7,586 bases of DNA, from the NCBI GenBank assembly GCA_046735055.1, contig JBKPSO010000144.1, forward strand, positions 1-7,586, given 5' to 3'. A program made the position numbers and the translations under genes. The notes below the pieces were generated by a model. It was not told the DNA's origin. It ran no database searches and was given only the letters and a program-made list of their open reading frames with translations. Origin of the DNA: DATBLE01 sp046735055. Its GTDB lineage: Bacteria; Actinomycetota; Thermoleophilia; Gaiellales; Gaiellaceae. Below are positions 1 to 6,792 of this stretch, in pieces. Position 1 is the stretch's first letter; the number at the start of each line of letters is the position of its first letter.

Positions 1-180
1 AGCTACGTCTGTCCGGTCCAGGGTGCCGACAAGGCTCTGCTGAAGCAGGATCCGGCGGCGGCGAAGAACACGCTCATCTTCCCGACGAAGCGGATGCTCT
101 CACAGCTCCACATCGTCGATCCGAATGCTCTCTTCAACGCGGACTTCCAGAGGAAATGGCAGAAGCTCATCGGCGCCTGA
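1..180 (+). CDS. Polyamine ABC transporter substrate-binding protein, PotD-like (C-terminal fragment)
   Basis: The frame is open from the first base to a TGA at 178–180, giving 59 residues of a protein whose start lies outside the window. The visible part has the usual end of PotD-type periplasmic or lipid-anchored spermidine/putrescine-binding proteins: a YVxPVxGA segment, an 'AKNTLIFPT' stretch, the 'HIVDP' segment and a final helix with 'FQRKWQKLIGA'. Proteins of this family capture the polyamine outside the membrane and deliver it to the PotB/PotC permease pair, and two such permeases follow directly. The next gene begins at or before the stop codon, so the genes are almost certainly co-transcribed. 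The polyamine assignment rests on family resemblance of the fragment plus the neighbours. The exact ligand (putrescine, spermidine or another cation) cannot be read from this piece. Confidence 0.8.
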   Translation, partial: SYVCPVQGADKALLKQDPAAAKNTLIFPTKRMLSQLHIVDPNALFNADFQRKWQKLIGA

Positions 181-181
181 G

Positions 182-1051
182 GTGACGTTCCTCCATCGTC
201 ATCGGGGCCTCGTCCCGTATCTGCTGCTCGCGCCGGGGCTGGCCTGGCTGGCGCTCTTCTTCGTCGTGCCCCTCGGCTTTCTGGCGCATCAGTCCTTGGA
301 GGAGCAGAACCCGATCGACTTCTCGTACGCGTTCACGTGGGCCTGGCACAACTACTCGTACGCGATCACCACATATGACCCACAGCTGATCCGTTCGTTC
401 GAGTACGCGGGCCTGGCGACGGTGACGGCCCTACTGATCAGCTATCCGCTGGCGTACTGGATCGCGTTCCGGGGCGGCCGGTGGAAGAGCCTCCTCCTGC
501 TCTTCATCATCGGCCCGTTCTTCGTCACCTACCTGATCAGGACGCTCGCCTGGCAGACGATTCTCTCCGACCAGGGCCCGGTCGTTCACTTCTTCCGCTA
601 CGCCCACCTGATCAACGTCGTCGGCGACAACGACAGGCTGCTCGCAACTCCGACTGCGGTCGTCGCCGGGATCACCTACAACTTCCTGCCCTTCATGGCG
701 CTTCCGCTCTACGTGTCACTCGAACAGATCGACCATCGGCTGATCGAGGCGGCGCAGGACCTCTACGCGAGCAGCACGAAGGCGTTCCTGCGCGTCACCC
801 TGCCGCTGTCCCTGCCGGGCGTATTTGCGGGCACCCTGCTCACGTTCATCCCTGCCTGTGGTGACTTCATCAACGCGCAGCTACTCGGCACGTCGCGCAC
901 GTTCATGATCGGGAACGTGATCCAGTCACGGTTCCTCGAACTGACCGACTACCCGGTGGCCGCGACACTCTCCTTCATTCTGATGGCGATCATCCTCGCG
1001 CTCGTGCTCGTCTATTCGCGCGTGCTGGGGACGGAGCGGCTGACGGGATGA
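182..1051 (+). CDS. potB: Polyamine ABC transporter permease, PotB-like
   Basis: This is an integral-membrane subunit of a spermidine/putrescine-type importer, 289 residues from the GTG at 182. About six hydrophobic segments are visible, near residues 12–35, 75–98, 103–125, 158–182, 208–230 and 258–280. The cytoplasmic EAA loop that docks the ATPase is at residues 189–215 (EAAQDLYAS followed by TLPLSLPG). The stretch 'TFIPACGDFINAQLLG' after it is typical of PotB-type permeases. Start choice: an in-frame ATG at 125 would add 19 Ser/Arg-rich residues that overlap the upstream gene by 56 bases and look non-native. The GTG one base after the upstream stop puts the start just before the first membrane segment. 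No good ribosome-binding site precedes either start, so coupling to the upstream gene is likely. The usual Gly of the EAA loop is Tyr195 here. The gene ends in an ATGA overlap with the next permease. Confidence 0.88.
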   Translation: MTFLHRHRGLVPYLLLAPGLAWLALFFVVPLGFLAHQSLEEQNPIDFSYAFTWAWHNYSYAITTYDPQLIRSFEYAGLATVTALLISYPLAYWIAFRGGRWKSLLLLFIIGPFFVTYLIRTLAWQTILSDQGPVVHFFRYAHLINVVGDNDRLLATPTAVVAGITYNFLPFMALPLYVSLEQIDHRLIEAAQDLYASSTKAFLRVTLPLSLPGVFAGTLLTFIPACGDFINAQLLGTSRTFMIGNVIQSRFLELTDYPVAATLSFILMAIILALVLVYSRVLGTERLTG

Positions 1052-1890
1052 CGTCCGTCGCCGCAGAGCTCCCTGCCCCCCGCCGCCGCGCTCGCCCGCT
1101 GGCGCTTGTCGGGCGTCACCTCCTGACCGTCTACGCCCTTCTTGCCTTCGCCTACCTCTTGCTCCCGATCGCAGTCGTCGTGATGTTCTCGTTCAACCGC
1201 CCGAAGGGACGCTTCAACTACACCTGGCAGGGCTTCACCTGGGACAACTGGCTGCACTGGGATGCCGTCCCGGGACTGACCTCCGCGCTGCAGACCTCGC
1301 TCGAGATCGCCGCGCTGGCCAGCGTCCTCGCGACCGGCCTCGGTACGCTGATCGCGCTGGCGCTCGTGCGCTACGGCTTCCGCGGGCGAGGCGCGACGAA
1401 CATGTTCATCTTCCTGCCGATGGCGACGCCCGAGGTCGTGCTCGGGGCCTCGCTCTTGACCCTGTTTCTGAGCCTCAATGCGTCGCTCGGCTTCTGGACG
1501 ATCCTGATCGCCCACATCATGTTCTGCATCAGCTTCGTCGTCGTCACCGTGAAGGCGCGCCTCGTCGGCTTCGATCGCCACCTCGAAGAGGCGGCCATGG
1601 ACCTGGGCGCCAACGAGTGGACGACCTTTCGCAAGGTGACGTTGCCCTTGATCGCCCCGGCGATCCTCGCCGCGCTGCTCCTGTGCTTTGCGCTCTCGAT
1701 CGACGACTTCGTGATCACGAACTTCAACGCCGGGACGACGGTGACGTTCCCGCTCTTCGTCTGGGGCGCCGCGCGCGCGGCGACGCCGCCACAGATCAAC
1801 GTCGTCGGCACTGCGATCTTCGCGATCGCCGTGGCCGTTATGCTCGCGCAGGTCCTCTGGCAGCGGCGTGCGGCTGCCCAAACCGCCTGA
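1048..1890 (+). CDS. potC: Polyamine ABC transporter permease, PotC-like
   Basis: This is the second permease subunit, 280 residues, expected to pair with the preceding PotB-like protein to form the membrane channel. After a short basic cytoplasmic N-terminus (residues 10–23, Arg-rich), hydrophobic segments lie near 25–48, 84–108, 118–142, 148–170, 202–224 and 250–271. The EAA loop is complete at residues 181–210 (EAAMDLGAN, then 'RKVTLPLIAPAI') and keeps the usual Gly187. The following 'SIDDFVITNF' at 217–226 is a hallmark of PotC-type permeases. The ATG lies inside the TGA of potB (ATGA), which points to translational coupling. A weak GGAG at 1033–1036 is rather far from the start. The gene ends just before a strong Shine-Dalgarno sequence for the next gene, so the operon continues. 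The cognate ATPase PotA is not present downstream within the window. Confidence 0.9.
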   Translation: MTSVAAELPAPRRRARPLALVGRHLLTVYALLAFAYLLLPIAVVVMFSFNRPKGRFNYTWQGFTWDNWLHWDAVPGLTSALQTSLEIAALASVLATGLGTLIALALVRYGFRGRGATNMFIFLPMATPEVVLGASLLTLFLSLNASLGFWTILIAHIMFCISFVVVTVKARLVGFDRHLEEAAMDLGANEWTTFRKVTLPLIAPAILAALLLCFALSIDDFVITNFNAGTTVTFPLFVWGAARAATPPQINVVGTAIFAIAVAVMLAQVLWQRRAAAQTA

Positions 1891-1891
1891 G

Positions 1892-1897
1892 AAGGAG
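1892..1897 (+). promoter_or_regulatory. Strong Shine-Dalgarno sequence setting the aminotransferase start
   Basis: AAGGAG lies one base after the potC stop codon and six bases before the ATG at 1904. It is the clearest ribosome-binding site in the window and decides the start at 1904 over an in-frame ATG at 1868 that would lie inside potC. Confidence 0.85.
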
Positions 1898-1903
1898 ATC
1901 CCT

Positions 1904-3289
1904 ATGGCCGTTCACGCACTCGTCCAGATCGACCGCACCCGCATCCGCGAGCTGATCGAGCGCGAGGGCGCCCGGCTCGACGAGCGCACCCAGGCGTCGA
2001 AGGCGATGTACGCGCGGGCGCGACGCACTCTCGCGGGCGGGGTGGCGTCCTCCTACCAGGTGCGCGAGCCGTGGCCGATCTACCTGACCCACGGCCAGGG
2101 GCAGCGCGTCTGGGACGTGGACGGAACCGAGTACTTCGACTTCCACAACGGTTTCGGGGCGATGACCCAGGGCCACGCGCATCCGGCGGTGACGCGCGCG
2201 ATCCAGGAGCGGGCTGCGCTCGGCACGCACTTCGGCGCACCGACCGAGGACGGGGTCGTGGTCGCGGAGGAGCTCGCCCGCCGCTTCCGGCTGCCCGAGT
2301 GGCGGTACACGAACTCCGGCTCCGAGGCGACGATGGACGCGATCCGCATCGCCCGTGCGCATACCGGGCGCGACACGGTCCTGAAGATCTTCGGCTCGTA
2401 CCACGGCCACCACGACACGGTGATGGTCTCGATCGGGGTCGCCTACCAGAGGTTCGGCGACCGCGAGGACCTCGCATCGTTGCCGTACGGGGCCGGAATC
2501 CCGCAGGCCGTCGTCGACCTGACCGTGCCCGTGCCGTTCAACGACGCGGCCGCGACGGAGAGGCGGATCGAACGGCTCGCGGCCGAGGATCGCCTGCCGG
2601 CGTGCCTGATCATGGAAGCGGCGATGATGAACCTCGGGGTCGTCCTACCCGAGCCGGGCTACCTCGAGGCCGTCCGCGAGCTCACCCGGCGGCACGGGAT
2701 CGTCCTGATCTTCGACGAGGTGAAGACGGGGCTGACGATCGCCGGCGGCGGTGCGGTCGAGCACTTCGGGGTCGTCCCGGACATGGTCACGGTCGCGAAG
2801 TCGCTCGGCGCGGGACTCCCGTCGGGCGCGGTCGGCGGCAGCAACGAGGTGATGGCGTGCGTCGAGGACGGACGCGTATACCAGGTCGGGACGTTCAACG
2901 GCAATCCGCTGTCGATGGCGGCGGCGCGGGCGAGCTTGTTCGAGGTCCTCACCCCGGAGGCGTACGGGCACCTGAACCGCCTGAACGACCAGCTGATGGA
3001 AGGCTGCGGCCGCGTGGTCGAGAACTACCGCCTGCCGGGCTACCCGGTCGGGATCGGTGCGAAGGGCTGCGTCACATTCTCGCCCGTGCGAGTGGTCGAC
3101 TACGAGACGTTCAAGGCCCACCAGGACGTCGAGCTGACCGAGCTCGCCTGGCTCTGGAACATGAACCGCGGCATCTTCGCCACTCCCGGCCGCGAGGAGG
3201 AGTGGACGCTGTCGGTCCAGCACACCGACGAGGCCGTCGAGCGGTACGTCGCGGTCTTCGAAGAGTTGGCGGTGGAGCTGACTACCTAG
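1904..3289 (+). CDS. Class III PLP aminotransferase, glutamate-1-semialdehyde aminomutase-like (not true HemL)
   Basis: This 461-residue fold-type I PLP enzyme belongs to the GSAM/HemL-like branch of class III aminotransferases. Visible elements in order are an N-terminal arm (about 1–50), the phosphate-binding 'NSGSEAT' at 137–143, the cofactor-stacking 'YHGHHD' from 166, the PLP-pyridine aspartate in 'FDEVKTG' (Asp271), the Schiff-base lysine Lys299 in 'TVAKSLGAGLPSGAVGG', and 'TFNGNP' at 330–335. All catalytic residues are present, so it should be active. True HemL makes 5-aminolevulinate and normally has an EPxxGN-type segment; here the matching stretch is 'EAAMMN' (238–243). The gene also follows a polyamine importer in the same operon. 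I therefore infer an amine or amino-acid transaminase acting on the imported compound or its breakdown product. Substrate and acceptor cannot be read from the sequence. The TAG stop overlaps the stop of the convergent gene. Confidence 0.87.
   Translation: MAVHALVQIDRTRIRELIEREGARLDERTQASKAMYARARRTLAGGVASSYQVREPWPIYLTHGQGQRVWDVDGTEYFDFHNGFGAMTQGHAHPAVTRAIQERAALGTHFGAPTEDGVVVAEELARRFRLPEWRYTNSGSEATMDAIRIARAHTGRDTVLKIFGSYHGHHDTVMVSIGVAYQRFGDREDLASLPYGAGIPQAVVDLTVPVPFNDAAATERRIERLAAEDRLPACLIMEAAMMNLGVVLPEPGYLEAVRELTRRHGIVLIFDEVKTGLTIAGGGAVEHFGVVPDMVTVAKSLGAGLPSGAVGGSNEVMACVEDGRVYQVGTFNGNPLSMAAARASLFEVLTPEAYGHLNRLNDQLMEGCGRVVENYRLPGYPVGIGAKGCVTFSPVRVVDYETFKAHQDVELTELAWLWNMNRGIFATPGREEEWTLSVQHTDEAVERYVAVFEELAVELTT
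3286..3289. other. Shared CTAG: overlapping stop codons of convergent genes
   Basis: The plus-strand aminotransferase ends with TAG at 3287–3289. The minus-strand aminotransferase ends with TAG read from 3288 back to 3286. Because CTAG is its own reverse complement, four bases serve both stops. There is no intergenic space for a conventional terminator, so each transcript probably runs antisense into the other gene. Confidence 0.9.
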
Positions 3290-4524
3290 GCCGCGGCGTC
3301 GAGGGCCTCGCCGAAGACCTGCCCCGTCGTCGCGATCTCCTCCTCGGTGATCACGAACGGCGGCGAGACCTGCAGCGCCACGCCCCGGATGCCGCGGACG
3401 AGGACCCCACGCTCGTAGGCCGAGTCGATGACGGCCTGGAGCTTCGAGGGATCCTTCAGCTCGACGGCGCCGAGGAGGCCGACCCCCGCGCGCACCTCGA
3501 CGACGGCCGGGTGGGACTCGAGCGGCCGGAGCGTCTCCTCGAGCCTCGGCTCGAGCTCGCGGACGCGCTGGACGAGGCCCTCGCGCTCGATCACGTCGAG
3601 GTTCGCGAGCGCGACCGCGCACGCCGTCGCGTGGCCCGCGTACGTGAAGCCGTGGCGGAACACGTTCTGCGTTCCCTCCGCCCAGAACGGCTCTGCAACC
3701 CGCGCAGATGCGATCACGCCGCCGAGAGGGATGTAGCCGGAGGTGATTCCCTTCGCGACCGTGACGAGGTCGGGCGAGAGGTCGAAGCGCTCGGTCGCGA
3801 ACCATTCGCCGACGCGCCCGAAGCCGGTGATCACCTCGTCGAGCACGAACAGGACCTCGCGCTCGCGGCAGATCTCCTGGACACGCTCGAGGTAGCCCTC
3901 GGGCGGGATCATCACGCCGCCGGCGCCGATGATCGGCTCGGCGAAGAACGCGCACACGCGGTCGGCGCCGATCCGGTCGATCGCGGCGCCGAGCGCCTCG
4001 GCGTCGTCCCACGCAACCTGCTCCACGTCGGGCACGAGCCGCCCGAAGCCCTCGACGAGCGAGGCCATCCCGGTCAGCGACGTGCCGTAGGCGTTCGAGC
4101 CGTGGTAGGCGTACTGGCGCGAGATGACGACGTGCTTGTCCGGCTTGCCGACCGCGACCCAGTACGCGCGCGCGAGCTTCGCCGCCGTGTCGATCGACTC
4201 GCCGCCGCCGGAGGTGAAGAAGATCTTCGCGCCGTCGAACGGCACGAGCGCCGCCACCCGCGTCGCGAGCGCCTCGGTGCGCGGCGACGTGAAGCCGTCG
4301 TACGTCTTGTAGGCCGCGAGGTCGCGCATCTGCGCGGCGGCGGCGTCGGCGAGCTCGGCGCGACCGTGGCCGACGTTGCAGTACCAGAGCGCGGCCGACA
4401 CGTCGAGCAGCGCGTTGCCCGCGTCGTCCCAGACCGTCGACCCCTCGCCGCGGACGATCGTCATCCCGCGCTCGCGGAACGCGCCCACGTTCGTCATCGG
4501 GTTCCAGAACGAGCGCTCGGCCAT
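3286..4524 (-). CDS. Class III aminotransferase, putrescine/omega-amino acid:pyruvate type
   Basis: This 412-residue PLP-dependent transaminase resembles enzymes that move the terminal amino group of putrescine, beta-alanine or similar omega-amines to pyruvate. In order it shows an aromatic N-terminal substrate segment ('ALWYCNVGHG', 45–54), the cofactor phosphate loop 'SGGGES' (105–110), 'YHGSNAYGTS' (140–149) stacking on PLP, 'LDEVITGFGR' with Asp229 holding the pyridine nitrogen, the Schiff-base Lys258 in 'TVAKGITSGYIPLGG', and 'HGFTYAGH' (291–298) with Thr294 from the partner subunit. The phosphate loop is SGGGES rather than the usual SGSEA-type. The length is slightly short for the family but complete. 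The ATG at 4524 has no ribosome-binding site but a TAGCAT box sits seven bases upstream, suggesting a leaderless message. Transcription opposes the potBC operon and diverges from the oxidase gene. Putrescine is an inference from context; a beta-alanine or GABA transaminase is equally compatible. Confidence 0.87.
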   Translation of the reverse strand: MAERSFWNPMTNVGAFRERGMTIVRGEGSTVWDDAGNALLDVSAALWYCNVGHGRAELADAAAAQMRDLAAYKTYDGFTSPRTEALATRVAALVPFDGAKIFFTSGGGESIDTAAKLARAYWVAVGKPDKHVVISRQYAYHGSNAYGTSLTGMASLVEGFGRLVPDVEQVAWDDAEALGAAIDRIGADRVCAFFAEPIIGAGGVMIPPEGYLERVQEICREREVLFVLDEVITGFGRVGEWFATERFDLSPDLVTVAKGITSGYIPLGGVIASARVAEPFWAEGTQNVFRHGFTYAGHATACAVALANLDVIEREGLVQRVRELEPRLEETLRPLESHPAVVEVRAGVGLLGAVELKDPSKLQAVIDSAYERGVLVRGIRGVALQVSPPFVITEEEIATTGQVFGEALDAAA

Positions 4525-4531
4525 CTGGGCG

Positions 4532-4537
4532 ATGCTA
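4532..4537 (-). promoter_or_regulatory. Putative -10 element (TAGCAT) for leaderless minus-strand aminotransferase
   Basis: Read on the minus strand, TAGCAT fits the TAnnnT pattern of bacterial -10 boxes. It ends seven bases before the ATG at 4524, the spacing expected when transcription starts at the start codon. No clear -35 is seen about 17 bases upstream. The call rests on spacing and the lack of a Shine-Dalgarno sequence. Confidence 0.45.
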
Positions 4538-4542
4538 ACCGG

Positions 4543-5913
4543 ATGCGGGGACCGATGCCCTGGTGGCTGGAGGAGGCTCCGCCCGATCCCGAGGAGCCGC
4601 CGCTCGCAGGGGAGGCGGAGGCCGACGTCGCGATCGTCGGCGGCGGCTACACGGGGCTCTGGACGGCGCTGACGCTGAGGCAACGCGATCCCGGGCTGCG
4701 CGTCGCGGTGCTCGAGGCAGACCGCGTCGGTCTCGGGCCGAGCGGACGGAACGGCGGCTTCTGCCACGGGTTGTGGGCGTCCATTCGCTGGCTGCGCGAC
4801 GCCTTCGGGCCCGACGCCGCGCTCGCGACCGCGGCCGCCGCAGCCGGCGTCTACGACGCCGTCCGGGCGCTCGGCGAGGACGTCTGGGCGCGCGAGGGCG
4901 GCATGCTCAAGGTGGCGACGACCGAGGCGCAGGAGGCGGCGATCGACCGCGCCGCGCGAACGGCGGCCGAGCTCGGCGTGCCCGGGGAGGCCGTCGCGCT
5001 CTCGCGCGGGGAAGTCGCCGCGCGCTGCAGCTCGCCGGTCTTCCGGCGCGGGGTCTGGTTCCGGGACGGGATCACGGTTCAGCCGGCGCGGCTCGTGCGC
5101 GCGCTGCGCCGGGCGGCGCTCGCCGCCGGTGTGACGCTCCACGAGCGCACGCGTGTGACCGGCGTGCAGCCCGGGCTCGTGCAGACGGCCGACGGGGCCG
5201 TGCGCGCACCCGAGATCGTCGTGGCGACGAACGCCTGGATGAGCGGCTGGCGCCCCGTCCGCGGACGGCTCACCCCGTTCGGCAGCTACGTCGTCCTCAC
5301 CGAGCCGGTGCCCGAGCTCCTCGCCGAGATCGGCTGGACCGGCGGCGAGGCGATCACCGACGGCCGGAGGTTCCTGCACTACTTCCGGACGACGAACGAC
5401 GGCCGCGTGCTGATGGGGAGCGGCTCCGGCCCGATCGGCAAGGGTGGGCGCATCGACGCGCGCTTCTTCGAGGACGAGGGGACGATCGCACGGGCGGAGC
5501 GCGGGCTCCGCCGGCTCCTGCCGGGGCTGGCCGGGGCGCGGGTCGAGCGCGCGTGGGGCGGGCCGATCGACGTCTCCAGCGACCACCTGCCGTTCTTCGG
5601 CACCGTACCGCGCGCCCGGATCCACTACGGCGCGGGCTACACGGGCAACGGCGTCGGCCCGAGCTGGCTCGGCGGACAGATCCTCGCCTCCCTCGTCCTC
5701 GCTCTAGACGACGAATGGTCGCGCCTGCCGCTCGCGCGCACCGGCCCGCCGCGCCTGCCGCCCGAGCCGCTGCGAACGACCGGGGGCGTCCTCGTCAGAC
5801 GGGCCCTGCTCGCCGTGGAGGAGGCCGACGAGGCGGGGCGGCGGCCGTCACTCGCGACGAGGGTAGTCGCGGCGCTGCCGCGCGTGCTCGGCCTGCGGAT
5901 CGGCACGCGCTGA
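4543..5913 (+). CDS. FAD-dependent amine oxidase, DAO superfamily, PuuB-like
   Basis: This 456-residue flavoprotein belongs to the D-amino acid/glycine oxidase (DAO) superfamily and most resembles the gamma-glutamylputrescine oxidase (PuuB) group. The FAD ADP-binding Rossmann motif 'VGGGYTGLWTA' is at 32–42, followed by the acidic end of strand 2 ('VLEAD', 56–60). The 'SGRNGGF' at 67–73 is a strong marker of this group. Near the C-terminus, 'AWGGPIDVSSDHLPFFG' (337–353) and 'GYTGNGVGPSWLGGQI' (365–380) form the second FAD contact. Such enzymes oxidise an amine C–N bond and typically produce an aldehyde or keto product, ammonia or amine, and hydrogen peroxide. There is no signal peptide, so it is likely cytoplasmic. 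The C-terminal helical tail (about 410–456) extends beyond the core domain. An alternative start is the ATG at 4555 (452 residues, weak GGGGA before it). It overlaps the next gene by one base (TGATG). The substrate is inferred from nearby polyamine genes. Confidence 0.85.
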   Translation: MRGPMPWWLEEAPPDPEEPPLAGEAEADVAIVGGGYTGLWTALTLRQRDPGLRVAVLEADRVGLGPSGRNGGFCHGLWASIRWLRDAFGPDAALATAAAAAGVYDAVRALGEDVWAREGGMLKVATTEAQEAAIDRAARTAAELGVPGEAVALSRGEVAARCSSPVFRRGVWFRDGITVQPARLVRALRRAALAAGVTLHERTRVTGVQPGLVQTADGAVRAPEIVVATNAWMSGWRPVRGRLTPFGSYVVLTEPVPELLAEIGWTGGEAITDGRRFLHYFRTTNDGRVLMGSGSGPIGKGGRIDARFFEDEGTIARAERGLRRLLPGLAGARVERAWGGPIDVSSDHLPFFGTVPRARIHYGAGYTGNGVGPSWLGGQILASLVLALDDEWSRLPLARTGPPRLPPEPLRTTGGVLVRRALLAVEEADEAGRRPSLATRVVAALPRVLGLRIGTR

Positions 5914-6728
5914 TGCCCGCCGACGCGCTCGCCCTCGCGCTCGCCGCGGCCTTCCTGCACGCGATCTGGAACGTCCTGCTCGCGCGGACGCGCGACCCGC
6001 AGGCCGCGACCGCCGTCGCCTTCTGCATCGCCGTCCTCGTCTGGGCTCCCGTGGCCGCGGCGCGGTGGCGGGTCGAGGCTGGCGTCTGGCCCTACGTCGC
6101 GGGCAGCGCGGCGTTCGAGCTCGCCTACGTGCTCCTGCTCGGCGCTGCGTATGGGCGGGCGCGCCTCTCGGTCTTCTACCCGATCGCGCGCGGGCTGGCC
6201 CCGGTGCTCGTGCTCGTGGTCGCGGTGGTCGCGCTCGGCGCGACGAGCTCCTGGCAGCAGGCGCTCGGGGTCTGTGCGGTCGGCGGTGGGATCCTGCTCG
6301 TCCGCGGGCGGCGGCCCGACCCGGCCAGCACGGTATTCGGGCTCGCGATCGCGACGACGGTCGCCGGCTACACGCTGATCGACAACAGCGGCGTCACCCG
6401 CGCCGATCCGCTCGCCTACCTCGAGCTCGTGATCATCGGGCCGGCACTGCTCTCCGCGGCGTTTGTCGGCCTGCGGCTCGGGACCGACGCGCTGCGGAGC
6501 GCCGTTCGCGCGGAGACGGTCCTGATCGCGCCGCTCACCCTCGCCCCGTACGCGCTGACTCTCTACGCCCTGCGGCTCGCGCCCGCGGCCCCGGTCGCAG
6601 CCGTCCGGGAGACGAGCGTCCTCGTCGTCACCGTCCTGGCCGCGCTCATGCTCCACGAGCATGTCTCGGCGTGGCGCGCGGCGGGTGCTGCGGTCGTGGT
6701 CGCCGGCGTCGTGCTCCTCGCCGCCTGA
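5913..6728 (+). CDS. EamA-family (drug/metabolite transporter superfamily) permease
   Basis: This 271-residue integral-membrane protein has two similar halves, as in EamA/RhaT-type transporters, with about nine or ten hydrophobic segments. These lie near residues 4–22, 33–50, 60–80, 88–110, 114–131, 139–156, 168–188, 202–221, 226–247 and 255–271. The segment 'FYPIARGLAPVLV' (88–100) and the matching 'PVAAVRETSVLVVTVLAAL' (227–245) followed by 'LHEHVSAWRAAGAAVV' are typical of the ends of the two EamA repeats. Family members move amino acids, nucleotides, amines or other metabolites, often outward. Nothing here fixes the substrate. The ATG shares its A with the oxidase TGA, so the two are translated in a coupled way and probably work on the same or a related compound. 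Export of a product or of excess amine is an inference only. Confidence 0.82.
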   Translation: MPADALALALAAAFLHAIWNVLLARTRDPQAATAVAFCIAVLVWAPVAAARWRVEAGVWPYVAGSAAFELAYVLLLGAAYGRARLSVFYPIARGLAPVLVLVVAVVALGATSSWQQALGVCAVGGGILLVRGRRPDPASTVFGLAIATTVAGYTLIDNSGVTRADPLAYLELVIIGPALLSAAFVGLRLGTDALRSAVRAETVLIAPLTLAPYALTLYALRLAPAAPVAAVRETSVLVVTVLAALMLHEHVSAWRAAGAAVVVAGVVLLAA

Positions 6729-6754
6729 TCGCGGGAGGGCGCCGGCCGAAGGTC

Positions 6755-6772
6755 CGTCTAGACAACTAGACG
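6755..6772. promoter_or_regulatory. Operator-like inverted repeat 1 (over -35)
   Basis: CGTCTAGACAACTAGACG matches CGTCTA-N6-TAGACG exactly. Its arms extend to seven base pairs with a four-base centre. It covers the candidate -35 box of the downstream regulator gene. An additional half-site inside the left arm makes GTCTAGAC (6756–6763), itself a perfect palindrome. Confidence 0.75.
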
Positions 6773-6787
6773 ATCGTCTAGTACAGT
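6759..6787 (+). promoter_or_regulatory. Predicted leaderless promoter of the HTH–ClpN gene
   Basis: A -35-like TAGACA (6759–6764, five of six matches to TTGACA) is followed by a 17-base spacer and a -10-like TACAGT (6782–6787, TAnnnT). Eight bases separate the -10 from the ATG at 6796, so transcription would start at or within a few bases of the start codon. No Shine-Dalgarno sequence is present, which agrees with a leaderless message. The spacing is good and the -10 is moderate. The prediction is from pattern alone. Confidence 0.6.
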
Positions 6788-6792
6788 AGACG
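6775..6792. promoter_or_regulatory. Operator-like inverted repeat 2 (over -10)
   Basis: CGTCTAGTACAGTAGACG is the second exact CGTCTA-N6-TAGACG match, centred 20 bp from the first, so it lies on roughly the same face of the helix. It contains the candidate -10 box. With copy 1 it also creates an 18-bp perfect palindrome, ACTAGACGATCGTCTAGT (6765–6782), across their junction. Confidence 0.75.

Noticed and set aside
125..181. Upstream ATG start for the PotB-like permease
   Set aside because: It would overlap the binding-protein gene by 56 bases and add Ser/Arg-rich residues unlike the family; GTG at 182 fits better, though the start is not proven.
1012..1881. Minus-strand open frame opposite potC
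   Set aside because: Its translation is highly charged (Glu/Arg/Asp) with no domain and mirrors a well-supported permease on the other strand.
2071..4542. Very long plus-strand open frame running into the FAD oxidase from upstream
   Set aside because: The frame is open only because of high GC. It is out of frame with the aminotransferase on the same strand and antisense to the second one, its translation is Arg/Gly/Asp-rich low complexity, and the real oxidase begins at 4543 or 4555 just before its Rossmann motif.
4525..5625. N-terminal extension of the minus-strand aminotransferase by about 370 residues
   Set aside because: The extra residues are Arg/Ala/Pro-rich shadow sequence antisense to the oxidase. 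Family similarity begins at the ATG at 4524.
5704..5710. Additional CTAGACG half-site near the end of the oxidase gene
   Set aside because: There is no matching inverted arm at the 6-base gap, so a single seven-base match within coding sequence is likely chance.
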